A stretch of DNA of 64,000 bases from Marinobacterium alkalitolerans (lineage in GTDB: Bacteria; Pseudomonadota; Gammaproteobacteria; Pseudomonadales; Balneatricaceae), in contig NZ_JACVEW010000020.1 of assembly GCF_017776525.1 (NCBI RefSeq), positions 1 through 64,000 on the forward strand, written 5' to 3'. The stretch's first letter is position 1. Each line of letters starts with the position of its first letter. Position numbers and translations under genes: made by a program. The notes below the pieces were generated by a model. It saw nothing but the letters and a program-made list of their open reading frames with translations, was not told where the DNA came from and did no database searches. Positions 1 to 8,248 of the stretch are shown here, piece by piece.

Positions 1-83
1 TCGGCTTCGGCTTCGGCTTCGGCTTCGGCTTCGGCTTCGGCTTCGGCTTCGGCTTCGGCTTCGGCTTCGGCTTCGGCTTCGGC
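1..83. repeat. TCGGCT hexanucleotide tandem repeat, about 13.8 copies, coding (Ala-Glu)n
   Basis: Perfect tandem copies of TCGGCT run from base 1 to base 83 and continue out of the window. On the minus strand this reads GCC-GAA, in frame with the JetB-like gene, giving at least 13 Ala-Glu dipeptides. Because the unit is six bases, gain or loss of copies keeps the frame and changes only tail length. The true copy number is unknown. Confidence 0.95.
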
Positions 84-692
84 AGGATCATCATCCAGCT
101 GGTCGCGGATATCCACGTCACACAGGGCTTCCAGTTGGCCGATGTAATCCTCGACCACTACATGACGGATGGTCGGGTTGATCTTCAGCGGAATATTTTT
201 CGGATCGGTTTCATCCAGCTTGCCGCGCTCGATCAGACCGTGACGGGTAAACAGCGACAGGATCTCCTTGAGACGCGTCTCATTGGGAATATCCTTGCCG
301 GTCAGGTTGGAAAACAGACGCAGTAATTCATCCGTGCTGGTATAGGCCTTGCCGCCTTCCACTTCAAAGTTTTCCAGTTTTTCTTCGTACTGCTGTCGCA
401 GGCACAGCATCAGCAGCGACTCATCCAGTTTCAGCCGCAGCACCCGCTCCTCCTGCTGGGGCAGAACCCCCAGAAAGGCTTCATCGGGCTGGTAGACCAG
501 GCTCCAGCCGATCGCTTCAAACAGGTTACGGAAGTAGTCCAGGTTGCCCGCCACCAGAAAGTAACTGTCACGGTGAACCGGGCGGTCCGCGTACAGAAAC
601 TGGCTGCTCAGCAACTGGCTGGCAGCACGGATGAAATCATCGGCATCGTGCTGATCATTGCGGGAGACGGTTTTCTGCAGATCACCAAGCAT
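1..692 (-). CDS. JetB/MksE-like condensin subunit (DUF4194), 3' end cut by window
   Basis: This is probably the MukE-like winged-helix subunit (JetB of Wadjet, MksE of MksBEF) that clamps the kleisin to an SMC ATPase. The start is ATG at 692; the stop codon of the JetA-like gene upstream ends at 693, so the two genes abut and should be translated together. About 200 ordinary residues are visible, with a helical winged-helix character ([36 protein letters not shown]). The readable C-terminus then becomes [10 protein letters not shown]..., an Ala-Glu repeat encoded by a hexanucleotide tract that reaches the edge. The SMC subunit (JetC/MksB) and the nuclease (JetD/MksG) would lie beyond the window, so defence (Wadjet) cannot be told from chromosome maintenance (Mks). 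The family call rests on the neighbour and on sequence character. Confidence 0.75.
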   Translation of the reverse strand, partial: MLGDLQKTVSRNDQHDADDFIRAASQLLSSQFLYADRPVHRDSYFLVAGNLDYFRNLFEAIGWSLVYQPDEAFLGVLPQQEERVLRLKLDESLLMLCLRQQYEEKLENFEVEGGKAYTSTDELLRLFSNLTGKDIPNETRLKEILSLFTRHGLIERGKLDETDPKNIPLKINPTIRHVVVEDYIGQLEALCDVDIRDQLDDDPAEAEAEAEAEAEAEAEAEAEAEAEAEA

Positions 693-2093
693 TTAGCGGT
701 TCCTGTGAATGGTAAAACCACGACACTCCACCATGTTGGAGACATTGACGTAGTGGTCTTCAAATTGAATTCGGTAACGGTTGCGCATGCTGCGCGCCTT
801 CTTGCCAAGCGAGTTCATGTGGCGAACGTAACTGAAGCAGATATACTCTTCGACGCTGCCAATGCGGAAGTCGGTCGCACTCATCTGATCACGTCCGGCC
901 AGCTGGCTTTCAAGGTAGGTTTCGATGCGGTCCACATTGACCTCACGGCGTTCCTTCCACTCCTTGAACAGGCGCCGCAGCTCCAGCACTTTCGGATCGA
1001 TCTCTTTCTGGGTGATGATCTTTGGCGTGGCCTCAACGCGACGACGCACGGGCGAACGCACACTGGAGGGCGAGATAAAGCCGACTTCATCCAGCGTGGT
1101 GACCGGCGGGATCAGGCGTTCCTCCACCTTTGCCAGGCCGGAGATCAGGCGCGACAGGCGAGCGGCCATGCCCGGCGTGGTCTTGTCCATGTAGCGAACG
1201 GTATCCGCCACTCGCTTTTCCAGCTGATAGCGGAAGTCATCAATGGCCGCCAGGCGTTGATCCACCGATTCAAAAATCCGGATGATACGGTTGATGTGCT
1301 GGTGTACCTGAGCTTCGGCCACGTCATAGGACAGGTCCATCTGCTGCTGGTAATGCTCGGTCAGCTGCTGCAGCTTGAGCGGGTCAAACTGCAGGTCACG
1401 CAGCATGGCGAGGATCTGGCGACGGAAACGGAACGGGTTGTTGCGGGTCTTCAGTGTCTTGTAGTCGGAGACCAGAATCTGTTCCACAAAGCGGTCGAAG
1501 AACCCGCGCACAATCTCCTGTGGATTGTTACTGGCGGTCAGGTTCAGCTTCAACTCGCGCAGGCCCAGCATCATGTCCGTCAGGTGGGCACTGAAGTCAG
1601 CGGCGGTCTGCGCCGCTTCTGCCAGCGTAATACCACGCCCTTCCGGATCATTCACGGCCGATTCCAGCGAGCTGAGCACGTTCAGTACGGCACCGCCGTA
1701 ACTGCGCTTCTCAAGCCGCGCAATGCTTACCAGAGATCGCAGCAGGTGACTCACTGAAGGCGACAGCAGGACGTAGGTACGATAGACCTTCTGCTCTTCT
1801 TCCAGCCAGCCGGTCTGTACCAGTCGGCGGTAAATCCGGTTGGTATATTCGGCCGTCGAGCGTGGCAGTTCCTGCCCCTCTTCTTCTCCTATTTCGGCTT
1901 CCCAGCGCCGAACCCCCAGACGCACCACGGCGTTCTCGATGGTTGAGCGCACCAGGTCACGCGGGATAAAAGGGTCGATCAGGTCCTCGTCGAAAAACAG
2001 ATCCGCCAGTTCCAGCAAAACGGACTGGTATACCTGCCGGTTTTGCCCCGAAAGCGGGAGAAAAATGTCTTCAGGAAGCTTGTTAAACAGCAC
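693..2093 (-). CDS. JetA/MksF-like kleisin subunit of a Wadjet/Mks condensin
   Basis: A 466-residue protein of the JetA family (MukF/kleisin-like), which bridges the heads of the JetC/MksB SMC ATPase and binds JetB/MksE. The N-terminal half is helical and winged-helix-like (residues about 1-150, with RIYRRLVQTGWLEEEQ). A long helical middle (about 200-330) and a C-terminal winged helix follow, as expected for a kleisin. The start must be GTG at 2093: an in-frame TAA lies 12 bases upstream and no strong Shine-Dalgarno sequence is present. Weak initiation may hold the complex at low level. The next gene follows without a gap. In known loci jetC and jetD come next, but they are out of view. The family assignment is by recognition, not by search. 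Confidence 0.8.
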   Translation of the reverse strand: MLFNKLPEDIFLPLSGQNRQVYQSVLLELADLFFDEDLIDPFIPRDLVRSTIENAVVRLGVRRWEAEIGEEEGQELPRSTAEYTNRIYRRLVQTGWLEEEQKVYRTYVLLSPSVSHLLRSLVSIARLEKRSYGGAVLNVLSSLESAVNDPEGRGITLAEAAQTAADFSAHLTDMMLGLRELKLNLTASNNPQEIVRGFFDRFVEQILVSDYKTLKTRNNPFRFRRQILAMLRDLQFDPLKLQQLTEHYQQQMDLSYDVAEAQVHQHINRIIRIFESVDQRLAAIDDFRYQLEKRVADTVRYMDKTTPGMAARLSRLISGLAKVEERLIPPVTTLDEVGFISPSSVRSPVRRRVEATPKIITQKEIDPKVLELRRLFKEWKERREVNVDRIETYLESQLAGRDQMSATDFRIGSVEEYICFSYVRHMNSLGKKARSMRNRYRIQFEDHYVNVSNMVECRGFTIHRNR

Positions 2094-2202
2094 TGAGTCG
2101 TCCGGTTATGATCGGTTGGCTTAAGCAGGCCATGTTAGCGAAAAACCGGGTGGGAGATAAGGGGAATTCTCCTGACGACGCACTCTCCATATTCGAAGTT
2201 CG

Positions 2203-2230
2203 ACTATGTATCACTGATGTAAATGTACAA
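2203..2230 (-). promoter_or_regulatory. Possible promoter of the jetA-jetB operon
   Basis: On the minus strand TTGTAC (2230-2225) and CATAGT (2208-2203) are separated by 16 bases, in an AT-rich stretch about 110 bases before the jetA start. The match is moderate. The rest of 2124-2350 shows no gene. Confidence 0.3.
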
Positions 2231-2352
2231 GCCGCGCCTTACCACAGAACCTTCCTTTGGCTTTGCTGCTCAAGCTGATTGCCAAAAACCTCTATTTATA
2301 CTCACGGCTTTTATGCTGTTGATACGGCTAAGAAAAAAGTTTTATTTTTTCC

Positions 2353-2381
2353 TTGACGCTCTGCGGGAGCATCACTAATAT
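2353..2381 (+). promoter_or_regulatory. Strong sigma-70 promoter of the tRNA operon
   Basis: TTGACG (2353-2358), a 17-base spacer and TAATAT (2376-2381) lie 21 bases before the first tRNA. The stretch after the -10 box is GC-rich (tacgcccccacgg), the discriminator type seen at stable-RNA promoters under stringent control. The upstream flank is A/T-rich and could act as an UP element. Confidence 0.8.
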
Positions 2382-2402
2382 ACGCCCCCACGGTTGAGGT
2401 GT

Positions 2403-2478
2403 TCCTCGATAGCTCAGTTGGTAGAGCAGTAGACTGTTAATCTATTGGTCGCTGGTTCGAGTCCAGCTCGAGGAGCCA
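2403..2478 (+). tRNA. tRNA-Asn(GTT), copy 1
   Basis: A 76-nt cloverleaf with anticodon GTT and encoded CCA (2476-2478). The acceptor stem is TCCTCGA paired with TCGAGGA. It is the first gene of the five-tRNA operon. It differs from the second Asn copy only at acceptor pair 4:69, which is T-A here. Confidence 0.97.
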
Positions 2479-2498
2479 ACCCTACCGCCACCCGGCAT

Positions 2499-2574
2499 TC
2501 CCCGATAGCTCAGTTGGTAGAGCAGTAGACTGTTAATCTATTGGTCGCTGGTTCGAGTCCAGCTCGGGGAGCCA
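2499..2574 (+). tRNA. tRNA-Asn(GTT), copy 2
   Basis: A 76-nt tRNA with anticodon GTT and encoded CCA. It is identical to the first copy except for one compensated base pair in the acceptor stem (C-G in place of T-A at 4:69). It lies 20 bases after copy 1. Confidence 0.97.
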
Positions 2575-2578
2575 TTTT

Positions 2579-2655
<77 letters not shown>

Positions 2656-2670
2656 CTCCCTGTATTATTC

Positions 2671-2746
<76 letters not shown>

Positions 2747-2753
2747 CCGCTGC

Positions 2754-2830
2754 GGAGCGGTAGTTCAGTTGGTTAGAATACCTGCCTGTCACGCAGGGGG
2801 TCGCGGGTTCGAGTCCCGTCCGTTCCGCCA
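2754..2830 (+). tRNA. tRNA-Asp(GTC)
   Basis: A 77-nt tRNA with acceptor GGAGCGG/CCGTTCC (one G-T pair), anticodon GTC and encoded CCA. It is the last gene of the operon. Confidence 0.97.
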
Positions 2831-2860
2831 CTCACGACAAAAACAATCTCTAGCCTGCAA

Positions 2861-2886
2861 AATATCGCCCCTGAGATATTCTTGTT
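2861..2886 (+). terminator. Possible terminator of the tRNA operon
   Basis: The hairpin AATATC-gcccctga-GATATT is followed by CTTGTT, 30 bases after the tRNA-Asp CCA. Stem and T-tract are both weak. Nothing else is recognisable between 2831 and 3026. Confidence 0.3.
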
Positions 2887-3026
2887 CGACTACCCAGTTC
2901 TATTTTAAGACTGCATCAAACAGCATACTGAAAGGCACTTACCAGGCAGGAATAACGACTGCCATAATAGCCAAGGCTAGAAAAGCCCCATTCATTATCA
3001 CTGAATAAACAGTTAACAGTTGCAAC

Positions 3027-4283
3027 ATGAAGGTACTTGTTATCGGCTATGTCTGGCCCGAACCTCGATCAAGTGCAGCAGGCTACCGCATGCTGTCCCT
3101 GCTTGAAGCATTTCGTCAGCAGAACTGGGCCGTCACCTATGCCAGCCCGGCTGAAAGAAGCATTCACCGAGCAGACCTGCCCGCGCTGGGAATTGAAGAA
3201 GCCTCCATCAACCTGAACTGCTCCAGCTTTGATCAGTTTATTCAGGCACTGAAGCCCGACATCGTGATGTTTGATCGCTTCATGATGGAAGAGCAGTTCG
3301 GCTGGCGTGTCGAGCGCTACTGCCCTGATGCCCTGCGGCTACTGGATACAGAAGACCTTTCCTGTCTGCGCCATGCGCGCCACCACATCAGTAAACAGAC
3401 TCAACAGCCGTGTCTTGAAGTACCCTCTGACGTACTGTTCGGTGAGCACGCGAAACGTGAAGTCGCCGCTATTCTCAGAAGCGATCTGACCTTGATGATC
3501 TCGCCTGCCGAGATCGACCTGCTTCAAAACACGTTTAGAGTGGACTCGTCTCTGCTGCACGAATGCCCTTTTATGATGACAGCGCTGCCGAGCGCCAGCA
3601 CCGAAACGCTGCCCGGCCATGACCAGCGCAAGGACTTCTGCATGATCGGCAATTTTCGGCACGCACCGAACTGGGATGCCGTATTATGGATGCATCACAC
3701 AATCTGGCCGCTGATTCGCAAACAGCTCCCCGGCGCGCAACTGAACGTGTATGGCGCCTATCCGCCGCCCAAAGCCAATCAACTGCACAACCCTGCCAAG
3801 GGATTCAACATCAAGGGCTGGGCAGAGTGCGTTGATGACGTCATGCGCCAGTCACGTATCAACCTGGCACCGCTCCGCTTTGGCGCCGGACTCAAGGGCA
3901 AGCTGGTCGACGCACTGGCCTGTGGCACACCTTCGGTCACAACCTCCGTTGGTGCCGAAGGCATGGCAGGCAGCCAAGCCTGGCCTCAACCAATTGCTGA
4001 AACGCCTGAAGCCTTTGCTGAACAGGCTGTCGCGCTGTACCGGAACCAAAGCCAATGGCTGGATGCACAGCAAGAGGGGTTCCGGCTATACTCGGACCGT
4101 TTCCTGTTTGCACCCAATGCCAAGCGCCTGATTGCTCGCTTGAATGAGCTGCGTCACAGCCTGCATCAACACCGACTGCAAAACTTTACCGGCGCCATGC
4201 TCAGACACCACAGCATGAAGAGCACCCAGTACATGGCACAGTGGATCGAGGCCAAGAACCGCAATGCATCACGCGATGATTGA
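3027..4283 (+). CDS. GT4-type glycosyltransferase, orphan
   Basis: A 418-residue GT-B fold glycosyltransferase (group 1 / GT4-like). The N-terminal Rossmann half starts MKVLVIGYVWPEPRSSAAGY. The nucleotide-sugar-binding half contains the motif FGAGLKGKLVDALACGTPSV (about residues 290-310), typical of GT4 enzymes. It probably transfers a sugar to a cell-surface glycan or lipid in the cytoplasm; donor and acceptor cannot be told. No other polysaccharide genes are nearby, which is unusual because such enzymes normally sit in clusters. The ABC ATPase downstream overlaps its end by 20 bases, so the two are co-expressed. No clear Shine-Dalgarno sequence precedes the ATG. Its position directly after a tRNA operon could mark an insertion, but no integrase or repeat supports that. 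Confidence 0.8.
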   Translation: MKVLVIGYVWPEPRSSAAGYRMLSLLEAFRQQNWAVTYASPAERSIHRADLPALGIEEASINLNCSSFDQFIQALKPDIVMFDRFMMEEQFGWRVERYCPDALRLLDTEDLSCLRHARHHISKQTQQPCLEVPSDVLFGEHAKREVAAILRSDLTLMISPAEIDLLQNTFRVDSSLLHECPFMMTALPSASTETLPGHDQRKDFCMIGNFRHAPNWDAVLWMHHTIWPLIRKQLPGAQLNVYGAYPPPKANQLHNPAKGFNIKGWAECVDDVMRQSRINLAPLRFGAGLKGKLVDALACGTPSVTTSVGAEGMAGSQAWPQPIAETPEAFAEQAVALYRNQSQWLDAQQEGFRLYSDRFLFAPNAKRLIARLNELRHSLHQHRLQNFTGAMLRHHSMKSTQYMAQWIEAKNRNASRDD

Positions 4284-5052
4284 TATTCAAAACGCCAGCG
4301 TTTATCAGCATCAGTCTCTGATTCTGGATAATTTCTCGCTGCGCATCGAGCACGGGGAGCGTGTCGCACTGCTGGGGCCCAACGGGGCAGGCAAAAGTAC
4401 CCTGCTGAAACTGATCAGTCGCGAGCTGTACCCGGTGAACAGGCCGGACAGCCACATTCGGCTTTACGGTAGCGATATTCTTCCTCTGTGGGAGCTGCGC
4501 AAGCAGATCGGCTTCGTCTCAAGCGACCTTCAGGATGACTACACGCCCTACACCCGCGCTCTGGATGTCGTGATCTCCGGTTTTTTCGGCAGCATCGGTC
4601 AGCACGACCACCTGCGCCCTGGCGAGGATCAGATACAGCAGGCCGAGGCGTTGCTGGACACACTGGGCATGCAGGAATATCGCGATCAGATGTTTCAGCG
4701 CCTGTCGACCGGACAGAAACGACGCCTTCTGCTTGGTCGGGCACTGATTCATCAGCCGAACGCCCTGATCATGGATGAGCCGGCCAGCGGCCTGGACATG
4801 GGCGCTGCCGCCCAGTTGCTGGGCATGTTGCGCCACTTTTGCCAGTCCGGCGGCTCACTGCTGATCGCCACCCATCATATCTCGGAGGTCATCCCGGAAG
4901 TGGAACGCGTAATTCTGCTTCAAAACGGACGGGTTCTGGCCGACGGCCCCAAACATGAAGTATTACGCAGCGATATGCTTTCCAGGCTGTACAACTCTGA
5001 ATTGACCGTCAGCGAGCGGCACGGCTGGTATCATCTCTGGCAGACACCCTGA
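4264..5052 (+). CDS. ABC transporter-type ATPase without visible permease
   Basis: A 262-residue single ABC ATPase domain. Walker A is GPNGAGKST, the signature is LSTGQKRR, Walker B is ALIMDEP and the switch histidine is in ATHH. The variant signature LSTGQ and the presence of only one domain resemble the ModF/YlmA-like ATPases, which often lack a cognate membrane partner. The start could be ATG 4264 or ATG 4276 (MIDIQNASVY); neither has a strong ribosome site. It overlaps the glycosyltransferase gene by 20 bases. No membrane or substrate-binding subunit follows: the next gene is convergent. Its role is unknown; glycan export cannot be supported without a permease. Confidence 0.75.
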   Translation: MHHAMIDIQNASVYQHQSLILDNFSLRIEHGERVALLGPNGAGKSTLLKLISRELYPVNRPDSHIRLYGSDILPLWELRKQIGFVSSDLQDDYTPYTRALDVVISGFFGSIGQHDHLRPGEDQIQQAEALLDTLGMQEYRDQMFQRLSTGQKRRLLLGRALIHQPNALIMDEPASGLDMGAAAQLLGMLRHFCQSGGSLLIATHHISEVIPEVERVILLQNGRVLADGPKHEVLRSDMLSRLYNSELTVSERHGWYHLWQTP

Positions 5053-5072
5053 GCACGCCTCACTCAACCAGG

Positions 5073-6035
5073 CTACTGAGTGTCTGCCGCCCCGGCAGCA
5101 AACAGGCTCTCCACTTCGTTGCACAGATACTCGGCCGGCAGACAGCTTTCCAGGTGTGCGGCTGCATATTCCAGAAACCCTCGCGCAGCATGCGGCAGTC
5201 GCCGATCCCGGCGAACAATGAAATGCCAGTGACTTTCGACCGGGAAACCGTCAATGGGCAGAATAGTGATCCCGGGGTGGGACGCCGGCAGGGCATGGCG
5301 TGATATGACAGCGAGGCCCATTCCTGAGGCGACCCCTACCCTGATGGCTTCATTACTGGCCATCTGCAGGCAATTGGACCATTGCACCCCCTTGCCTTGC
5401 AGCCAGCTTTCAAACAGCATCCGCGTGGCCGACCCCGGCTCTCGCTGCAGCAGACGTTCCTGCAACAGGTCTTCGATCTTAACCTGCTCACCTCCCGCCA
5501 ACGGGTGTTGCTCAGGCGCCAGCATCACCAGCGGATTTCGCAAAAAGCGCGCCGCCAGTGCCTGCTCCGAGGAAGGCGGATGACTGAATACATAGATATC
5601 GTCCAGCTGCCGCTCAAACCGATCCAGCAGCTGCTGCCGGTTACCGATATGCACCGTCATGTCCACTTCCGGAAATGACTGTGAGTATGGCCCCAGCACC
5701 CTGGGCAGTACATATTGCGCCGTATTCACCAGCGCAATACTGAAGCGGCCCCGGTGCCCACCTCGCAATTCAGACAGATAGTCCTGAAAGTCCATGAAAC
5801 GGCCGGTTACATCCTGAGCCGTCTGGTACAGCGCCTCGCCCACATCCGTTAACACCAGCCTGCCGGAATGATGCTCAATCAGTGGTTCACCCACCGTCTC
5901 CGACAGGCGCTTCAACTGCTGTGAGACAGTTGGCTGAGTCAGGTGAAGCTGCTGAGCCGCGGCCGTGACCGAGCCCGTTTTGACGACCGTGACATATACT
6001 TCCAGCAGACGAAACGTGAGGTGGCGCAGATTCAT
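5073..6035 (-). CDS. LysR-family regulator, CbbR/CmpR-like, divergent from sbtA
   Basis: A 320-residue LysR-type regulator. The winged helix-turn-helix is at about residues 4-62 (GSVTAAAQQLHLTQPTVSQQ), and the effector-binding domain follows from about 90. It carries the NTAQYVLPRVL segment found in CbbR/CmpR relatives, which sense carbon metabolites. The gene is divergent from an SbtA-like bicarbonate permease, with a 116-base shared promoter region holding a perfect palindrome (6051-6066). The classic LysR arrangement makes it the likely regulator of that permease and of itself. Its effector is not known. A second LysR of the same subgroup controls pyruvate carboxylase at 23.5 kb. Confidence 0.85.
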   Translation of the reverse strand: MNLRHLTFRLLEVYVTVVKTGSVTAAAQQLHLTQPTVSQQLKRLSETVGEPLIEHHSGRLVLTDVGEALYQTAQDVTGRFMDFQDYLSELRGGHRGRFSIALVNTAQYVLPRVLGPYSQSFPEVDMTVHIGNRQQLLDRFERQLDDIYVFSHPPSSEQALAARFLRNPLVMLAPEQHPLAGGEQVKIEDLLQERLLQREPGSATRMLFESWLQGKGVQWSNCLQMASNEAIRVGVASGMGLAVISRHALPASHPGITILPIDGFPVESHWHFIVRRDRRLPHAARGFLEYAAAHLESCLPAEYLCNEVESLFAAGAADTQ

Positions 6036-6050
6036 ATCGCGTCCCGATTA

Positions 6051-6066
6051 ATAGATGATTATCTAT
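6051..6066. promoter_or_regulatory. Palindromic LysR operator between lysR and sbtA
   Basis: ATAGAT-gatt-ATCTAT is a perfect 6-4-6 inverted repeat, 16 bases before the lysR start and 85 bases before the sbtA start. Its geometry (ATA-N10-TAT) equals that of the site at the pyc promoter. A second, imperfect palindrome lies at 6077-6091 (CTAAATATTAATTAG) and could be the activation half-site. Confidence 0.6.
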
Positions 6067-6151
6067 ATAGCATTCACTAAATATTAATTAGATTCAATGC
6101 TGCATTGCAGGCAAAATCGCGCCCATTCCAATTGCTTAAACCAAGAGTGAG

Positions 6152-7099
6152 ATGTCTATGCCTGATATTGTCGTCATGTTCTTTCTGTTAGGCGTCGTGG
6201 CAGGTGTGCTCAAGTCAGACCTGAGCATCCCCAAGGCCGCCTATGACACCCTCAGCCTGCTGCTGATGCTGACCATCGGCCTTAAAGGCGGCATGGGGCT
6301 TCACGGCAACCTGACACTGGCACTGGTTCCGGAACTTTTGCTGGTCATGTCACTGGGTGCATTGATACCGCTTATTCTGTTCCCATTGCTGCGCAAGCTG
6401 GTGCGGCTGTCATTGGCCGACAGCGCCAGTATCTGCGCTCACTACGGGTCAGTCAGTGCCGGTACTTTCGCGGTTGCGCTTGCCTACGCCGAAACCAACA
6501 ACCTGATCACCGGCCCCGAGGTGACACTTTATCTGGTACTGCTTGAACTGCCGGCAATCATGGTAGGCCTCGCCCTGTTCCGTCGCTTTGACCAAAGTGG
6601 TGATATTGCTCACTCCAAAATCAGCCTGCTGCATGAAACACTCACCAACCGCGGCGTGGTGTTACTGGCCGGTGGCGTAATCATCGGCTATCTCTATGGC
6701 CCCATGCATGGCGCACCGGTCACCGACCTCTTCACCGGCGCCTTCAAGGCAGTCCTTGCGCTGTTCCTTCTTGAGATGGGTCTGACAGCCGCCGAAACGC
6801 TGCGCCCGATTCCCAAGCAGCACTGGCGTCTGCTCGTTTTTGCCTGTGCAGCACCGAGTATTCTGGCCGGCTTCGGCATGGTTGCGGGCAGCATTCTGGG
6901 CCTGCCGCTGGGCACCACCCTGGTATTGGCCAGCCTGACCGCCAGCGCATCCTATATTGCGGCCCCGGCAGCCATTCGGGCGGCCATTCCCCAGGCTGAT
7001 ATCGGTCTGGCCATGCTGGCTTCACTGGGCTTTACCTTCCCGTTTAACGTACTGATCGGGATTCCGCTGTATCACCAGATTCTGCTTGCTCTGAGCTAG
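6152..7099 (+). CDS. sbtA: SbtA-like sodium-dependent bicarbonate permease
   Basis: A 315-residue inner-membrane protein of the SbtA family (DUF897), which imports bicarbonate with Na+ in cyanobacteria and is also found in heterotrophs. About ten hydrophobic helices fall into two inverted halves. Characteristic stretches are LTIGLKGGMGLHG near residue 40 and SASYIAAPAAIRAAIPQA near residue 275. No sbtB-like PII regulator lies next to it. The divergent CbbR-like LysR suggests induction by carbon status. In a heterotroph its likely use is to supply bicarbonate to carboxylases such as the pyruvate carboxylase encoded at 20-23 kb; that link is inference. The ATG at 6152 follows a short GAGTGAG ribosome site. 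Confidence 0.85.
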   Translation: MSMPDIVVMFFLLGVVAGVLKSDLSIPKAAYDTLSLLLMLTIGLKGGMGLHGNLTLALVPELLLVMSLGALIPLILFPLLRKLVRLSLADSASICAHYGSVSAGTFAVALAYAETNNLITGPEVTLYLVLLELPAIMVGLALFRRFDQSGDIAHSKISLLHETLTNRGVVLLAGGVIIGYLYGPMHGAPVTDLFTGAFKAVLALFLLEMGLTAAETLRPIPKQHWRLLVFACAAPSILAGFGMVAGSILGLPLGTTLVLASLTASASYIAAPAAIRAAIPQADIGLAMLASLGFTFPFNVLIGIPLYHQILLALS

Positions 7100-7171
7100 A
7101 CCTGGCGCAATGTACAACCTTGGGGGAGTGTGCAATGCTTGATTGAAAGCATGCAGCTCCCCCGGGTGATA

Positions 7172-8248
7172 ATGGAACATATCCGCGAACTGGCCATTCT
7201 GGTCGTCGATGACCAGCCCATCATTAACGAGTTCTACCGCAAAATCCTGGAAACACTGGGGTGCAAACGGATCTATTCGGCCCTGAGTGGACAGGAAGCG
7301 ATTGAACGCCTGGCAGAGCGAGGCGACATCAACCTCGTCCTGACGGATATCGATATGCAACCCGGCAACGGGTTGGAGCTGTTGCAGGCTATTCGCTGTG
7401 GCGATGTCGACAACACCCCGCGCGACCTCTGCGTACTGGTCGTGTCGGACTACAACTACCGCCACAACGTCATGAAAGCCGTTGGGCTGGACTGCCATGG
7501 CTTTCTGAGCAAGCCACTGAACGCAGATGTACTGTCTGCCAAAGTGCATGCGGCCCTGCACCGCCAGATCGACCTGGCCCCCAGTGACACCTACCGCGGC
7601 ATCTCAACCGAAATCAAGGTCAGCCCTGCCGTTGCCTCCTATGGCAGCCTGGTTGCGCACAAGGCCCGGCCCACCGGGAGCAGCCCTGCCGAACCGGTGA
7701 GCGCGCCGGCAGCTGTACCCCAGCCGGACTTGGAACCGCCCACGCCACCTGCCGAACCTGCCGTCGAGCCTCAGCCTGAAGCGCCCCCGACACTACCTCA
7801 ATCAGACCCGCAGCAGGTTCAGAAAGCGCTGGAGCAGGCAGCAAGCTCTCTGCTGCCACCCGGCATTCAGGACAGCTTTCTGCACTACAAGCACGACACA
7901 CTGCGCGAAATTCTCCATCTGCTGTATCAAGTGGGCGAGTCCCTGGCAGACAGCCCGCCCGAGGAGATCCACGCCCTGATTGAGCAGATCGAGCAGCTCA
8001 GCACCGACCTGTTTCAACAGGAGTACCTGCATCAGCGAGAGCATGGCTATCAGCCGGTCAGCTCACACCAGGCTGAACATGGACTTATCTTGCAGAGAAC
8101 ACAGATGTTGACCGGCAAGCTGTATGGACGCAGGAAAGACCGGATTCTGAAAGCCTACCGGCAGCTTCGCGAGGCCTGGTATCGGCACATCAGCGTCAAG
8201 GACCAGCAATATGTCGAGTTTCTTCAACATCAGGCGGGCATCAAATGA
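7172..8248 (+). CDS. Response regulator with C-terminal hemerythrin-like domain
   Basis: A 358-residue protein counted from ATG 7172; GTG 7130 and ATG 7151 are alternative starts. Residues 1-135 are a receiver with an intact phospho-acceptor (D59 in LTDIDMQ) and conserved Lys (SKPL). A Pro/Ala/Glu-rich linker spans about 165-215. Residues about 225-355 look like a hemerythrin di-iron four-helix bundle: candidate ligands are H241, E284, H299 and H303 (HQAEH), and H339/D344 (HISVKD). The position that is normally the second His, four residues before E284, is Leu (L280), so metal binding may be altered. No DNA-binding domain is present. The gene overlaps the following hybrid kinase by four bases (ATGA), so the two probably form one pathway. 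Hemerythrin domains bind O2 or sense redox or NO; that role here is inference. Confidence 0.75.
   Translation: MEHIRELAILVVDDQPIINEFYRKILETLGCKRIYSALSGQEAIERLAERGDINLVLTDIDMQPGNGLELLQAIRCGDVDNTPRDLCVLVVSDYNYRHNVMKAVGLDCHGFLSKPLNADVLSAKVHAALHRQIDLAPSDTYRGISTEIKVSPAVASYGSLVAHKARPTGSSPAEPVSAPAAVPQPDLEPPTPPAEPAVEPQPEAPPTLPQSDPQQVQKALEQAASSLLPPGIQDSFLHYKHDTLREILHLLYQVGESLADSPPEEIHALIEQIEQLSTDLFQQEYLHQREHGYQPVSSHQAEHGLILQRTQMLTGKLYGRRKDRILKAYRQLREAWYRHISVKDQQYVEFLQHQAGIK

Noticed and set aside
1..83. CRISPR or transposon-end repeat at the left edge
   Set aside because: The unit is only six bases without spacers and reads in frame as Ala-Glu within a gene.
573..1757. A 394-codon plus-strand ORF opposite jetA
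   Set aside because: Shadow of the real minus-strand gene; no start signal and no recognisable domain.
1..2093. A full Wadjet plasmid-defence island
   Set aside because: Only the JetA- and JetB-like genes are visible; the SMC and nuclease genes that would define Wadjet are outside the window, so housekeeping MksBEF is equally possible.
2769..3008. A 79-codon ORF starting inside tRNA-Asp
   Set aside because: It begins with translated tRNA sequence (a common artefact) and has no ribosome site.
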